Numbered from the stretch's first letter, positions 1-12,400 are shown. The stretch: 64,000 nt of DNA from Symbiodinium natans (GCA_905221605.1 CAJNDS010002837.1:21001-85000), one strand, 5' to 3'. A program made the numbers and translations. Notes: generated from the sequence alone by a model not told the origin.

Positions 1-618
1 ACCGCCCTGCACAGCAAGCAAGCTGGAAGCACAACAGCACCAGCACGGCAATCTGCCTCTGTTCTGATGGATCGTCATGCATGTTGCAAACATCTAGCTC
101 TTCAACGCTTCCTTACCACGAAGAACCTGCAGAACGCGGCTGTTTCCGTAGTCCACAACCTGGCTTCATGGGCAAACGTACAAGAATCAGCAACAGAGAA
201 GATATGCTTTAGTTTTGTAGCATGTTCTGAAACTGCAGTCTCAATACGCTTACAGGTTGATCTGGCTGCAACAGACCTTTCATGCAACAGCCTCATGAAT
301 CTGAGCCGGTGGCATAAAGGAAGCTGTTGTTCAGGTAAATGCCTGCCTGCGAGTCCAGGATTTGCAGTCACCGGGTGCCGGAATCAGCAGTGCATCGCCA
401 GCAGTTGATCTGCGGCTGAGGTGCCGGATAGCGAACCTCTGAAAGGCTGCCCCCTGGCCTTAGAGGCTGTGCGCTTCCCGGATGCACAGATGTACCCTAC
501 TAGTATGATGGGGCAACAAAGCTTGTTGCATTTTCCCACCGTGCGCTTCTGACAGCCTCACCCTCGGGGGAATCTTCCAAGTGTCTGCTCAGGATTTCGC
601 AGGCATGTCAAGCTTATG
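1..618. other. No assigned gene
   Basis: Between the window edge and the 3' end of the dehydrogenase region. The minus strand is open over 102-371 with a plausible composition (SEHATKLKHIFSVADSCTF), which could be an exon of the next minus-strand gene, but there is no recognisable domain and the boundaries cannot be set. Confidence 0.25.
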
Positions 619-770
619 TCAAGCCTCATCCAGGGCCAGGAGCCTGACGTTTTCTGAAATTTGCTTCAGCTCGGCCATGCTTCTTCTCATTGCAGCGACG
701 AGTCCTTCGAGCCGGCGGTTAATCTCTCCCAGGCGACCAGGCCATTTCTTCCATTCAGTGCTTCCCACTG
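619..770 (-). CDS. Short helical open segment directly 3' of the IDH stop, other frame
   Basis: Immediately after the dehydrogenase stop (797-799) the minus strand stays open in another frame and encodes a charged helical stretch (EINRRLEGLVAAMRRSMAE then ISENVRLLALDEA) ending at a TGA at 619-621. This frame is also open back across the last ~60 bases of the dehydrogenase. Composition and heptad-like spacing look like real protein. It may be a C-terminal extension reached by a frame change or alternative splicing, the end of another gene, or chance. No intron of reasonable size fits between the two. Confidence 0.35.
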
Positions 771-796
771 TCACTAGAGTGTGCACATGCGAGGGG

Positions 797-3015
797 CTAT
801 GCATGGATCTTCTTGGCCACTGCTGCTGCCATTTGCTGAGTTCCAGCGATGCCACCCAAGTCGGGTGTGGTGTCTTTGCCTTCCCTGATTACTGCCTCAA
901 GGGCTTCTTCGAGCATCTTGCTGGCAGTGTGCTCGCCGAGGAATTGAAGCATTCGCGAAGCTGATAGCAGCATGGACGTGGGATTTGCGCGGTCTTGGCC
1001 AGCAATGTCAGGAGCGCTGCCATGCGCAGGCTCAAAAATTGCAACGCCTCCATCACCATAAAGAGCTGAAGGTGCCAAGCCTAAACCTCCGACAAGGCCA
1101 GCGGCTAAGTCTGACACAAGATCGCCAAAAAGATTCTCGCACAGAATTATGTCCCAGCACTCCGGCTGCAACACCATACCCGTAAGCAGAGAGTCACACA
1201 GTTGCTCTGTATACTCAATATCTGTAAAATTGGATGCGGCCTGCCTGCAACAGTCCAGAAACAGGGAATCTGACAGTCTAAGCACGTTGGCCTTGTGCGC
1301 TGCAGTGACCTTCTTCCGGCCATGTGCACGGGCGAACTCAAAGGCGAAAGTCGCGACGCGCAAAGCACCCTGCCGTCGTGTGCACTGCTCATCACTGCGC
1401 AAAACTTCTGGCTTCTGCTCACATCATGTCGTCTGCACTCAGCTTCATTCGGCAATCATTCGCGATGGCCTGCCTGCCGCGTGATCCGCCGTGTTGCCAC
1501 AATGCTGTCTTTGCTTTCATGTACCTGAGACATATACAAATTCCTCGCACCAGTTTGCTGATACTGTCATCTTGCCAGGCCAACGTGAAAACGAGTGCTG
1601 TAGCTTTGGCTGACTATTGCAGGTGCTGCACTGGTTGGGCGCTGCATGTAGTATCATGTAGTTGGATGGCTGAACTGCATGCTTCTTCCGCATTCGCTGC
1701 AGCAAAACTCTAGGCACCGTCAATGAATCCATCGCGGGCACTTTCGTTGTGGTCACAAGTGCAACAGTTCGGCCTCCTCTCCCGTGTACATGCCCTCGGT
1801 GTTCTCGCCTCAGTGTTGCTCCATGATTCTGATTCTGACAAGCCACCGCGGCAAGTTGGCATACAGCCGAAACTGTAACATTCAGGTCCACCCTCGTTGA
1901 TATGGAAGTGTGTAATTCAAGGAGCGACAAAGCATGAAAAAACAAGTGGGATTATGCGGCAGTGACCCAGAACAAGTGGGGCACTCTGCCTTTGCCAGCG
2001 GTTTTACACATTTTCACCCTTTCCTTCATTCCGCTTTACAGGCATGCCATTCCTAACCCAAACCCTAAACCCTAAACCCCAAATCCCGAACCCTACCTAA
2101 CCTCACCTAAACCATCCTAAAACCTGTTTTGAACCCAGGCTCTGTACGTCAGCTGGCACCGTAAAACCTAAACCCCAAACCCTAAACCCTCAACCCAAAT
2201 CCCGAACCCTACCTAACCTGAACCCGACCTAACAAACCCTAAGCCCTAAACCCCAAACCCTAACCAAAACCTGAAACCGAAATCCCAAACCCTACCTAAC
2301 CAACCCTTTTGAATCTGGAAGCTGCTTCATGCCAGGACTGAGAACATATCCAACCCAGAACCCTAAACCCCCCAAAACCCTACCTAACCTAAACTCGACC
2401 TAGCCAACGCTAAACACTAAACCCTAAACCCAAAATGTCGAACCCTACCTAACCTCACCTACACCGACCTACTGAGCATTTACGTTTGCAAATGGAGAGG
2501 GCTGCGCGCCCCCTCCCCCCCAAGCCGCCCGCATTTTATTTACTACACCAACCATGACACGAATCCAAACCCGGCTGCAGAGCCAACAAGCATGCCTGCT
2601 TGCTTTGTGAATCGGCGGATGCTGGTCGTTTGAATTGTCGTCTTTGTGTGCTGACTCATGGGTGTGTGAATTGTGCCTATGTCTTGTGAATGGTCCAGCT
2701 CCCCATCAGAACGGATCACTACATGCTCTATCCCTGTCCATGGCCTAGTCCAATGCTTTCTGAGTCACGCACGACCACGATATCAGTTCCCGGAAACTTG
2801 GAGCGAGTTCCTGCCAAGCAACGCAATTTCCGCAACCATCCAGGTGTTGATGGGCCAGCATCAGTGTCGAGATTTGACAGTGACAGTATGATATGAGATA
2901 TAAGCAAAGAGTAGGAAGATTGGACCTACCTAGAATCACTAACAGAGCATCGAACGAGCAAAGTGCAAAATGCTGGGCCAGGTGTAGTCTCGCTAACTGT
3001 ATTTCAGGGAACATT

Positions 3016-3049
<34 letters not shown>

Positions 3050-6000
3050 GAGAATGGATGCAGCGACCATTTCAGCGGCTCCTTCGAGATACTTGGCTGG
3101 CCGCACATTGGCGTAGAGTTGGAAAAGCTTGCGGAGGGCCTGGTTGGCCTTGGAAACAACATGAAGCGTTCGGGAATTGCTGGCAAAAAGTTTTTGTCGC
3201 CTTCGTCTTGACTTGCACAGAGCTAGACCAATGAAGTCCATTCTTCAAGTTTACGTGGCTTATGGCTTGATCGCATGAAGGGCGCTGAGAATTCAGACAT
3301 GCGTGCTCTGTAATGCATAAGCAAACACTTCTTGAAAGGCAAGCTTCCGACGAGAAGCACTGTCCTCAGGTTTTCGCAGCAGCGTGCAGGACGACCAGGG
3401 CAGACACTCACATCAGAAGCTTCTGAAGTCTGCCTAGGACCCTACGGTAGAGGGCATCATTTTAAGGCCAGACTCCGTCCCAACCTGTGCGCTTTGACAC
3501 GTAGCAATTCATAGAGAACACCGTTTCGTTAAGAGTTGTGACAAGGGATCCTTGCTTCAGGTTCAGGCGCATACATGCATGGTCCTCGCATCAGCAGAGC
3601 ACTTGTTGGTTCTTATGTTTCGTGCAAGATATTATATGGCAGCAGTTGGATGGTTCGGATGGTCTGGGGCCGCTAGGCCTGAGCCCATGACTGTCACAAG
3701 TCAGCCCCCTGCGCTCCTCGAAGCTCCACTGGCTTTGTGGTGCTTCCAGAAGCCGTGATGTCGATCGGCCCCTTGAGAACGCAGCCAATCCTCGGAAAGA
3801 AGAAGCGCAGAGGGATCTAATCTCACAAAAGCCTTTGAGATCTCGGCCCTGGCGTGGCCATGGCGTGGCCTTCTTCCCTTACCCTACTTTCGCTTGGGGG
3901 TGCGCTTGGGTCTTGCTAGGACAGCTGGCGGCTCCTAAGGGCGCACCTGGGCCACGATGGTGGCAGCTGGTGGCCCTCCCCAAACCCACTGCAAAGATGA
4001 GCACGTTGGACAACTGACAACATGTACATCTCGGCATCTCGGCCCTGGCGTGGCCTGGCGCTGGTGTGGCCTTGCATCCCTAGTTTGGCTGGGGGTGCGC
4101 TTGGGGTCTTGCTAAGACAGCTCACCTAGGCCACGATGGGGGCAGCTGGTGGCCCTCCCCAAACTTTGGACCACGATGGTGGCTGTTGGTGGCCTTTCCA
4201 AACTTGGACAACATCTACATCCTGGCCATGCGCCCCTTGCATTTGTTGGCGTTGCGCATGGGCTTCCACGTAATCCGCAATTTGTCACAAAGCGGTTTCT
4301 TTACCATTCTGCTCTTGCCTTTGTTTGCTTCTGCTGTGTGAGGGGCCATGACGTTTTCGGAGCCCTTCGCCCCGTTTGCGTCTTGGCGATTGCCCGTTCC
4401 CTTGCCGGGGAATGACTTTGTGTTTTTAATATCTCTCTCTCTCTCTCTCTTCTTGCACAGCAAGCGTCTTCTCCACTGCTTGCACATGGTCTTCACTGAT
4501 CGGGGAGCCGTTCTGCAAGGCGAAGGTATTTCCAAAGTCCATGTCTTTGAAGCTGAAGTTTACACCTCAACAAACCAGTAGGATAAAGCAACCTTGGGCA
4601 TGTCGTGTGGACTAGAGTTTAGAGCAATGGAGGTGTGCCAGCCTGTGGCTTGCAGAGCCAGCTTGGTAGCTGAGAGGAGCTCTGGACCCACGCCTCAGAG
4701 TATCTCATGTGGCAGCATCTCATTTGACACGACTCTCAGCGGAACCGCCTGCAACACCACAATAAAGCATGGGCCCCAAGTCCCCAAGATGCTAGACATT
4801 GCCAGGCCCAGGTGCCGTCTCCCGCCAAGCAGAGCACCCGATGCGAAGAGAAGCGCCGCAAAGTCTGACGCATTGCGAACGGACGCCGCTGGCTTTCATC
4901 TCACCCTTGAACTACCCGAGCCCGAAACAACTGCACGCGGAGAGTTTGCTGTTCTCAGGCATCCGCTCTTGGACAACAGTGGCAAGACCGTAGTCTTCGT
5001 GTTCTAGGGCGACCCGTCGGTTCGGAGTAGTGCTTCATGGCTGACGAAAACATACAAGATAGACACCTGTGAGCTGAGGTCCATGTGTACAACACTCAGA
5101 ATGCGCACATGCTTGGCGATGCTGTTGCGCCGCCAGCCGATGCTTTACCACGAAATTGCGCAGTGGCTTTCAGATGACATCTGGACGGAGAATTGTCTTG
5201 GTAAGGACCCCAATAATGTTGGACTCGCTTTAGTGTGGGGGGGTCCCCCCCCCCCCCCCCCCCAAACAATTTTGGGGTTTTCGGGGATCCTTAATAATGT
5301 GGGATGGGGCTGGGACGGGGGCTGGGGGTAGGGCGGCTAGGGGTCGAGGGTTGAGGGGAAGCCTTGAAGCTTGAGGGTCTAAGCTTTCCAGGCTTTGTAG
5401 CTCCACGGTCGCCGGGGCTCCGCATTAATGTGAACCACCGAAACAACTTGCTAAAGCGAATCAGGCAGCTCGTGGGCTACTCCCTTGGAAAATTGTTTGG
5501 GGGCCTGTTTCGTAATGAAATTTACAAGGAATTTCAATAAGGCTGGACACCAAAATAACCCGGAGTTTCTTATTCAAAACTTTTTTTAGTTTTTGGCTCC
5601 CCGGCCCCCCGCCCTTCAACCCCAGCCGGGACAACATCGCATAATTGTGAACCAACCTAAACAATGGGGGGTTCTGTATGAGATTTTCGGAACATCGCAT
5701 AATAGCGGTCTCATCCACTAAAGCGGGTGCAACATTATAGGTTTGCAAGCTAACAACACCAAGCCGTATCAATTGAAAGACAAGCACCGAACACATTCTG
5801 GACAATGTCGTCTATTGCTTACGTGCTTGGAGCAAAGGTAGACCATGCTCATCAGGGATTTCGCCACATGTTGGGCACTCCTTTACTCCATATTTCGGGT
5901 TCTAGGAAAACGAAGTGCCGGCAACCGAGAGTTGAACGAACCTGTCCCGAAGACGATGCTTGCCACCTCAGCAACTTTGCATGCCGTATTTTGCACAGCT

Positions 6001-6569
6001 TTTCACTTGCACATTCTTGATGCTAGCAGTAGCAGCCTCGCTTTGGCTGGCAGCCCGCCACTTGCCAGAACGATCTTGCATAGCTGCAAAATCACGGTTT
6101 GATCCAGTCGAGGAAGCATGGCAGTGTTCCCCTTCAGAAACCTAAATCTTCGGACAGCCAGCGCCAAGGCTGCGGCACCTCCTGAAGACCATGCGACAAT
6201 GCGGTGATTGGCCTGACTTCTCCAATCTTGAAGCAGAACGTTCTTTAGCGTTTTCCCATTCACTCGCCAACGTCGACACGCTCAGCCCAGAGCAGTATCA
6301 GCAACGTAGAGTGTGTCTGGGCCCGGCCTTCAAATCACAAGATGTCCACTTATGGCTCTAGTGCTTTCCTGACTGAATCTTGTTCTGTGGAGGAGATCGC
6401 AGGCACCTGCATAACTTGAACGGGACCGGCGCGCAGGTTAAGCTTTTGTCCACAGGCCCCTTCTCGAGGTTCTCACCTAGAGTACGTGTAACTTGTCTGA
6501 CTGCATTCCGGACTGACGCGGAATCAACTTCACGAGGACCTGCCCCATCGTTGATACCAACCACTTTAA
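797..6569 (-). CDS. NAD-type isocitrate dehydrogenase (isocitrate/isopropylmalate dehydrogenase family), 8 exons, 5' end missing
   Basis: Oxidative decarboxylation of isocitrate (or a related beta-hydroxyacid) with NAD, presumably mitochondrial. Exons joined in phase, 5' to 3' on the minus strand: 6569-6486 (NDGAGPREV, counterpart of GDGIGPE), 4565-4466, 3790-3706 (CVLKGPI), 3148-3082 (LYANVRPAK), 2810-2769 (GTDIVVVR), 1808-1774 (RENTEGMYTGEE), 1524-1474 (ATRRITRQ), 1369-797 (stop). Seen: the catalytic-type Tyr in ENTEGMY, the Lys in VTAAHKAN, the Asp residues in NLFGDLVSDLAAG, and the cofactor loop HGSAPDIAG. The spacing from the GDG-like motif to LKGP is close to the family norm. Donors are GT, GC, GC, GA, GT, GC, GC in order. 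Known: family motifs. Inferred: isocitrate rather than isopropylmalate as substrate, from resemblance to IDH3 (HKANVLRLSDSLF). The N-terminal targeting exon upstream of 6569 was not found. Confidence 0.9.
2057..2472 (+). repeat. Interstitial telomeric repeat array, CCCTAAA type, degenerate
   Basis: Three blocks (about 2057-2128, 2161-2310 and 2350-2472) rich in CCCTAAA with many variants (CCCAAA, CCTACCTAA, CCCCAAAC), separated by short unique sequence. CCCTAAA/TTTAGGG is the plant-type telomere unit reported in dinoflagellates. The array lies wholly inside the dehydrogenase intron 2768-1809, so it is interstitial and not a chromosome end. In the sense of the gene it reads TTTAGGG. Confidence 0.9.
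3020..3046 (+). repeat. C27 homopolymer
   Basis: An uninterrupted run of 27 C lies in the dehydrogenase intron just downstream (gene sense) of the exon 3148-3082; in gene sense it is a G run. Length is probably polymorphic and prone to sequencing error. Confidence 0.9.
3837..4215. repeat. Imperfect tandem duplication, about 196 bp unit, 2 copies
   Basis: The segment beginning CTCGGCCCTGGCGTGGCC near 3841 recurs near 4037. Both copies run through GGGGGTGCGCTTGGG, CTTGCTA(A/G)GACAGCT and CAGCTGGTGGCCCTCCCCAA, and each ends near a GACAACAT(G/C)TACATC stretch. The second copy carries an extra partial unit (CCACGATGGTGGC). It lies inside the dehydrogenase intron 4465-3791. Confidence 0.8.
4432..4450. 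repeat. (TC)n microsatellite
   Basis: Perfect TC dinucleotide run in the dehydrogenase intron, immediately downstream (gene sense) of exon 4565-4466. Similar CT runs recur at 8744-8780, 45713-45733, 46261-46282 and 46370-46412. Confidence 0.9.
5237..5263. repeat. G7-T-C19 homopolymer pair
   Basis: Seven G, one T, then 19 C, an inverted homopolymer arrangement able to fold on itself. It lies in the first located intron of the dehydrogenase gene (6485-4566). Nothing else in 4,600-6,480 is assigned; a minus-strand hydrophobic stretch near 4,750-4,870 (LGLAMSSILGTWGPC) is open but unexplained. Confidence 0.85.
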
Positions 6570-8743
6570 CTTGTGCGGAGAATGTAAGCCAGAAGTCTCG
6601 GACAAGATATTAACATGTTCGAGGTCAAGCTACCTTGATCACGAGGGGACGGGACTCCCCGCCCTGCCTGCGTTTCACTCCGAAGCCTGATGGGTGGTAC
6701 CTCTCTTGAAATTTTCGATACAATCCCTGATTGGGGGGCCCCCTTATGCTACTGACATACCAAGACCTGGTACAAAACAAGGCTCGCAGGAGGCTTCAAC
6801 AGGCGAACTCTTCTCGAATCCAACAGAGAAGTCACATCGAGAAGCTCCAAGCACTGCCAGCTATTTCTTGCAGAAGAAGCCTGGCTACGCCTGGCGCCAT
6901 TCTGACTGAGGCCAGGGCTCAAAAAAGATCCCGAGTGGACCACTCAACTGCAATCAATCATTGATTGACTCAAGATGGTACCAAGCATAACAGACCCGAC
7001 GTGCAAGCGTGGCCAACGAAAGATAGCCCTGGGATTGCCGTTGCCCCACCGGACCAAACCATACCCTGGACCCGTTTTTGGGCTGCTGGGCTAAAGTGGA
7101 AGTGCGGACACAATCTCATCCCATCTCCCCGGCTTAACCACCGCCTGCTCACCATACCAGATGCCTGCAAATACCTGTCTCTGTCAGCGTCCGTTGGGTA
7201 ACGACATTGGATACCTTTGCCGAATTTTATGGGAGTTTACAAGGAATCCACCGTTTTCCTCCAGAGGTGTTCGTAACTGCAGGATGCCAAACGGGTCGCC
7301 TGTGTAGCGGCCTAAGCCCTCAAGAGCCCAGGGGGTGAGCATCATGATCCCTCAGAGCCCACGGGGGAGCATCGTGAGCATCAGGAGTCGTTGGAGGTGG
7401 GCAGAGTTTTGCTTTCAGGTTTCTCCTCGATTCTACTCGAACACCTCGCCATCCCGCAAGTGATATCATCAACCTCGCCGAGGCCCCCTCAGACACCTGC
7501 AAAACACGTGCTTTGCAGGCCAGTCTGGCTATGGTTGAGGATTCCATTGACCACACAACAGAACAAGGACAAACCTGTGCCGACACTTGCTAAGTCGTTG
7601 CCTGATTCGTCGCAGAACCCACCTCAGTGCATGCAACAAGCCTGTCCATTAGTCCAGGACCCAGCCAGGCCACCTAGAACAAGTGGCATTTGAACACCTA
7701 TCTAGATCAATCTCTCAGATGGAAAGCCTGAGCTTCGGGCCCCATTCCCTCCTGCTAGCACTTCGTGCCTTGCAAAGTCTGTGTAAGGCAATCGGCACTG
7801 GCAACCATGACGAGCACTTTCAGGAGACGCTTCATTGCGCTTCATTGCGCACTCAGGCTTGACGTCTGCAGTTACTTGGCTACGGATGTCGCATTCTGCT
7901 CATCGCAGAACTTGTCCACTTTGACAAGCCGGCCTGTAGCCCGTCCATCTCACGACAGCTGCCCTGTGCACATGCGGGGCACTTCTGTGGAGAGGACACG
8001 CTAGTGGCATGCGCAGGCTCTACACCCCACCTCAACTCCCAACTAAGTCACTGCAACTCCGTGGTTTGTCGCAGTCAAAGGTTTTGAAAGATTTGACAGC
8101 AGGCACCACAGTTCATGCTGGAGAAAGTAAACATCAGCACCTTTTTTTGAACATGACAAGTGTCTGTTTAGAGAGATGCTGAAATAACACACATGGTCTA
8201 AGCACTTCCAATCAGCAGCTCACGTTGGCGAAACCCTGCTGTCTGCCGGGTGGAGTTGCCAGCTGAGCCATGGTCAGTGTCACCATCTGCTTCACTCCAG
8301 CTATGCGGATTGAGGAGCTTGGGAACGGAAGGTATCTTCCATGTTGTCAATCTGCAGCATCTGGTTCTGGTCAAGATTCGCTTTCTTTTTTTCTTGTTCA
8401 ATTTCTATTTGTGTGGGGCTGAGACCAAATACTGTGCTTGCAACATTTCGGCCTGATCACAGGCTCTGATCACTGTAAATTTCTGCATTTCCGACTGTTC
8501 TCAGGCTCCAAATAAAGTGTGGCTTGGTTTGGGCTGGCTCTGGACAGAGGCAAAGTTGCGCTCTTGGAAAGTATTGCTTGGTTTTGGCTTGAGTGGTCAA
8601 AGCGTTTGAGGGGGGGGGGGGGGGGGCGAGCATTTCTGGATGCGAAGATCTTGCTTGTGAAGCATAGGGCACATGTTTAAACACGCGGCTGGGTTGGCTT
8701 GGTTTGGGCGGGGCTGTTGGTTCTGGGCGGAGCATCATTTGTC

Positions 8744-8782
<39 letters not shown>

Positions 8783-9160
8783 CATTAGTGATTTCGATTA
8801 ACGATTTTCTGTTAATTATTCCTTTGTTACTTCTTGTTTACAGTCACACATGCTGAGCTCTATGCCCTATGCATGTTATTGCATTATTTCTTTCGGTCTT
8901 TTTGCTACTTCTCTCATTCTCACTGTCTTTCTTAAGTTTACCGTGTTCGGAGCTTGCGAGCAAACCGAAAAGCTGCAATTTACAATGCTTGGTCTCAACG
9001 CTAGAAACAAGTGCCGGCAAAAGAAACCAATGCTCAGCCCACGTGAAGGGAATTGAAAGCAAGCCTTGGCAAGCTTAGCTGGCCTTTGAGCCACGGAGTG
9101 CTCTGACACCCCGCAGCATGACTCACGCAAAGTGACACATCCAATGGCAAGAGCACCGAA
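6570..9160. other. No assigned gene; simple repeats
   Basis: Upstream of the located dehydrogenase exons. The missing 5' exon or exons may lie here, but I found no targeting sequence I could join in phase. Contains a G17 run at 8610-8626 and a (CT)n run at about 8744-8780. Long open frames in this stretch have no recognisable domain. Confidence 0.4.
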
Positions 9161-9169
9161 ATCCCAGAA

Positions 9170-9490
9170 AATCCGTTGTCACAGCAAAGGTGAGCCTCAA
9201 AGAGTCGGCCACAACGAGGTCATTGTTGCTGTCGGCATGTGCCCCTTGGCCAGCGGCACGTTGCGGCTGTTGCGGCGTCGTTAAAGCAGCAATAGCAGCG
9301 TTTAGAATTGAACCAAGGCATAAGATGGGGATGACAGTGCTTCGCATCCCACTTGCTCCACCCTGAGCAATTGAGGCTTGGGCCGAGTGGATATCCTGCT
9401 GGCGTCATGAGGCCCTGGTTGGCAGAACAGGCTAGGCCAGCAACAAACGTTGCAAGTACGACTATTTCTCGAACTTGCCAAGGAGCACGC
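9170..9490 (-). CDS. Putative membrane-protein exon(s), possible frame break
   Basis: On the minus strand one frame encodes a hydrophobic segment (IVVLATFVAGLACSANQGL, then TPAGYPLGP). Near 9375-9360 the protein-like frame changes and continues as GMRSTVIPILCLGSILNAA, a second hydrophobic segment, then a polar stretch rich in Q, A and D. The pattern suggests a polytopic membrane protein whose frame is broken by an intron I could not place, an indel, or a sequencing error. No family recognised. Confidence 0.35.
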
Positions 9491-12400
9491 CTGGCTGCAC
9501 CAAGCACTGAGCAGACAGGTGTCGGTGCCAGACTGGCTCTCCACCCGGCCACACACGCAAATCCTCAGGGCGTCTCTGCAAGGGGTTCGTTTCTCGGGCG
9601 ACAGGTTCCGGAAAACAAGCGGCTCAGGGAAAGACATAGAAAGACACAGTGCAGCCCAAAGCAAGCATTGGACAGGGAGCAATCATGGGGACGAGACTTG
9701 GCCGGAGTGCAAATAGTGCCAAGCGTGAACCCTGAAGTGAGATGGTCTCCCTTTCCGACGTGGCCACGTTTACGACCGGGGAGCGCCCCTCTACTCTTTT
9801 TGCCTTGCTTGCTCACTCTGGCCTGCTTTCCTTATATTGCGCTCGGAGCGAATGAATCAAGTGCATATCTTCATTGAGGGGGATGCAAACTGTCTGAAGG
9901 AAAGTTGGTTGGGCCGCGCGTTCCACTTCTGTATCCCAGGGTGGGAATGTCAATCCAGTGGACGGATAGAAGTATACTTCATATATCTTCATGTTGGACA
10001 ATGGTGGCAACGAGTGTCTGATTCACTCTGGCTCTGTGCGCTTTCTTGTCCGCTGCCAGGACGTGTTCGCACATCTTTTCGCTCTTGGGCCATCTTTGCC
10101 GGCAGAGGCCTTAGCCTTCGCTGAGTGGGCCTGTGGGATATTTGTACTGCCGCTTGCAAAAGGCTCAAGACTTAAAAGATTGTGGCTCAGGAATAAGCAA
10201 CAGCCAACATGGCCACCCAAGGCAGGCGCTGCTCGGCCAGGGGTACATCACCTATAGCTGCAATCGAGTGATCCGCGGCATGATACATGCGATTTGCCCA
10301 ATACTAAGTGCCGGGCATCCGCCATCGCTGGGTAAAGGGCAAACTTGACCTGGAAACTCAGGACCTGGCAGTCTCGACTCTTCGACTTCGATCAGTAGCA
10401 CAAGATAGAGTCTCTGGCCCTTGTAGACACCGAATCAATGTTAGCATCCGGTCGGTCCAGCTTTGCTTACTCAGCCAGTCATGAGCACGTCTGGGTGAGG
10501 GGCGGCAGGATGTCAGATCCGCCTTTGGTAGACGAAAGCGCAAAATGAGAGTCACACCGTGTAGCCAAAGCTGGCCAAAGGTTTGAGGTTTGCTCACTCT
10601 GAGGTTTCGGGGGCTGTCAGACAATCAGCTTTCTGCGCAGTTTGCCACATTGTCTGGAGATAGCTCGGAGACTTATCTGCAACCCTCTCAAACAATCGCC
10701 CATCAAATTGACCATGGTCTCGAAGGTCTGAGGCCATGTCGGATGACTTCACACAGCCTCGACCGCGTGCCAGGCAATAGTCGCGGCCTTACAAGAGTTG
10801 CATAAGCGTCGCTTCGCACTCATTTCCAAGAAGACATCGGGAACCCATGCCCGCTCCCCTCCGAGAAAGGGGGCTTGAAACCTAAGAGGCTGAAGTTTTC
10901 TCGCATTTTAAAACCACTTTACAACCTAAACCCTAGTTCAGCTGGCAAAACCTCGAAGCCTGAACCCGAGATGTTGATTCTTCAGGTTCGGGGGAGGTCT
11001 GGAGTCTGCAGCTTTGGAAAACTGCCGAGGCACTAAACGTAACGATGGTGCCGGCAATCGCATGTCCTTCTTGACCCTCTTGACCCTCTTGACATTCTTG
11101 ACCCTCTTGACCTTCTTGATGCTCTTGTCCAGAGAACAGAGGGTCAATGGTCAAATCGGTCAAGATGGGTGACTTTCTGGACCTTCTTGACCGTCTTGTG
11201 TAGAAGACCGAGGTGCTCAAGGCGGTCAAGGCGGTCAAGACGGGCATGATTAAGTCATGATTTTGCCATCCGCATACACCCGCCATGCAGTCTTATTTCA
11301 GTCTTTGAGTTTCGGTATTCGAGTATAGTGCTTAGGTTCGCAGTGCTTCTGGGCTCTCGGATTGAGGCAAGGAGGTGTGTTTTGCAATTTTTTGCCACCC
11401 GCCAAGCTACTAGCTGCCCTTGAGGGTTGGAGGCTTTGTTGAATTTCGTGCGTCTTTCCCGATGCTTCACATATCTTCCAGTGCTTGTCGTGCATGTTCC
11501 CTTTGGAGAAACTCAAGCATGCTGAGGCGCAGAGAATAACTCGCAGATAATCCATCATGATGTGTCAGGTATCACTGGAGTACCCGCCCCAAGAATGCCC
11601 GGAAGCAGAGAATTCAGCACAGAATCCTGCAGAGTGATGCTAGAGTGCCCGCTCCCAGAGAATCATGAGAATCCTGCGCAGTATCCCTAGTGCCGACCTG
11701 CAAAAAGACAGAATGAACCCCAACAGAATCCTGCATGGAATGTCTCTGTAGGCAGCAAAGGTTCAGAGACCTCCAAACGCCCGGCCAATCTAGCACTTCT
11801 GGTTGACGGGCCAAAGGGGCTATGAAGACTGCTATGGCAGTAGGGCGCTGAAGCTCCCGCAGTGCCGGCCCCTGTCCTAGAGAATACCCCGGGATGTCCT
11901 GAAATTCCTGAATATCTCTACAGTGCCATCAAAATTGACTCCTTTGTTGGTCGGGGTAAATAAGTAAGTAATGCTAATTGCCGGCTATTTTCACTTCTGC
12001 AGCTGTGGTGCACGAACTACCAGCAGTGACAACCCGGCTCGCGCAGTTCTCGGGGCCTGCCATCCAAGCTTGCGCGTGATTTCATGTGTCACAGGGAGAG
12101 CTGTCCAGGTTGCTGATGGAACACTGCATGTTCCTCAACGCTAGTAGTACACCCGCAATGCCGTCATAAAGCTTGAGTGCAGAGGACCCACGGGAACTAT
12201 CCGACTATCTGTTTGGGCTCATGAGTCGGCGTCGAGCTTGAGATTCACACGAGGATGGGGGCCCAGCAAATCTCTAGTAAAGGTAAGACAGGCAGACAGC
12301 TAGACCGAGAGATGTACGGTGAGATGAATGATGGATAGCAGTGAAATGGAGGGACGGGCTGAGCATGAAAGACTGCAGTGTTGGAGCACGCTCACGTTTT

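Noticed and set aside
6290-6330. NHL-like LYVADT on the minus strand
   Set aside because: Lies inside a dehydrogenase intron, is followed at once by a stop, and lacks the AG/GTGA register of the real NHL exons.
6358-6564. Open frame first considered as the N-domain of an M17 leucyl aminopeptidase
   Set aside because: Truncating it at the GT donor (6486/6485) gives an in-phase dehydrogenase N-terminus with correct spacing to LKGP; no other M17 exon was found.
9353-9877. 174-codon plus-strand open frame
   Set aside because: Runs antisense to hydrophobic minus-strand segments and has no domain; probably a shadow frame in GC-rich sequence.
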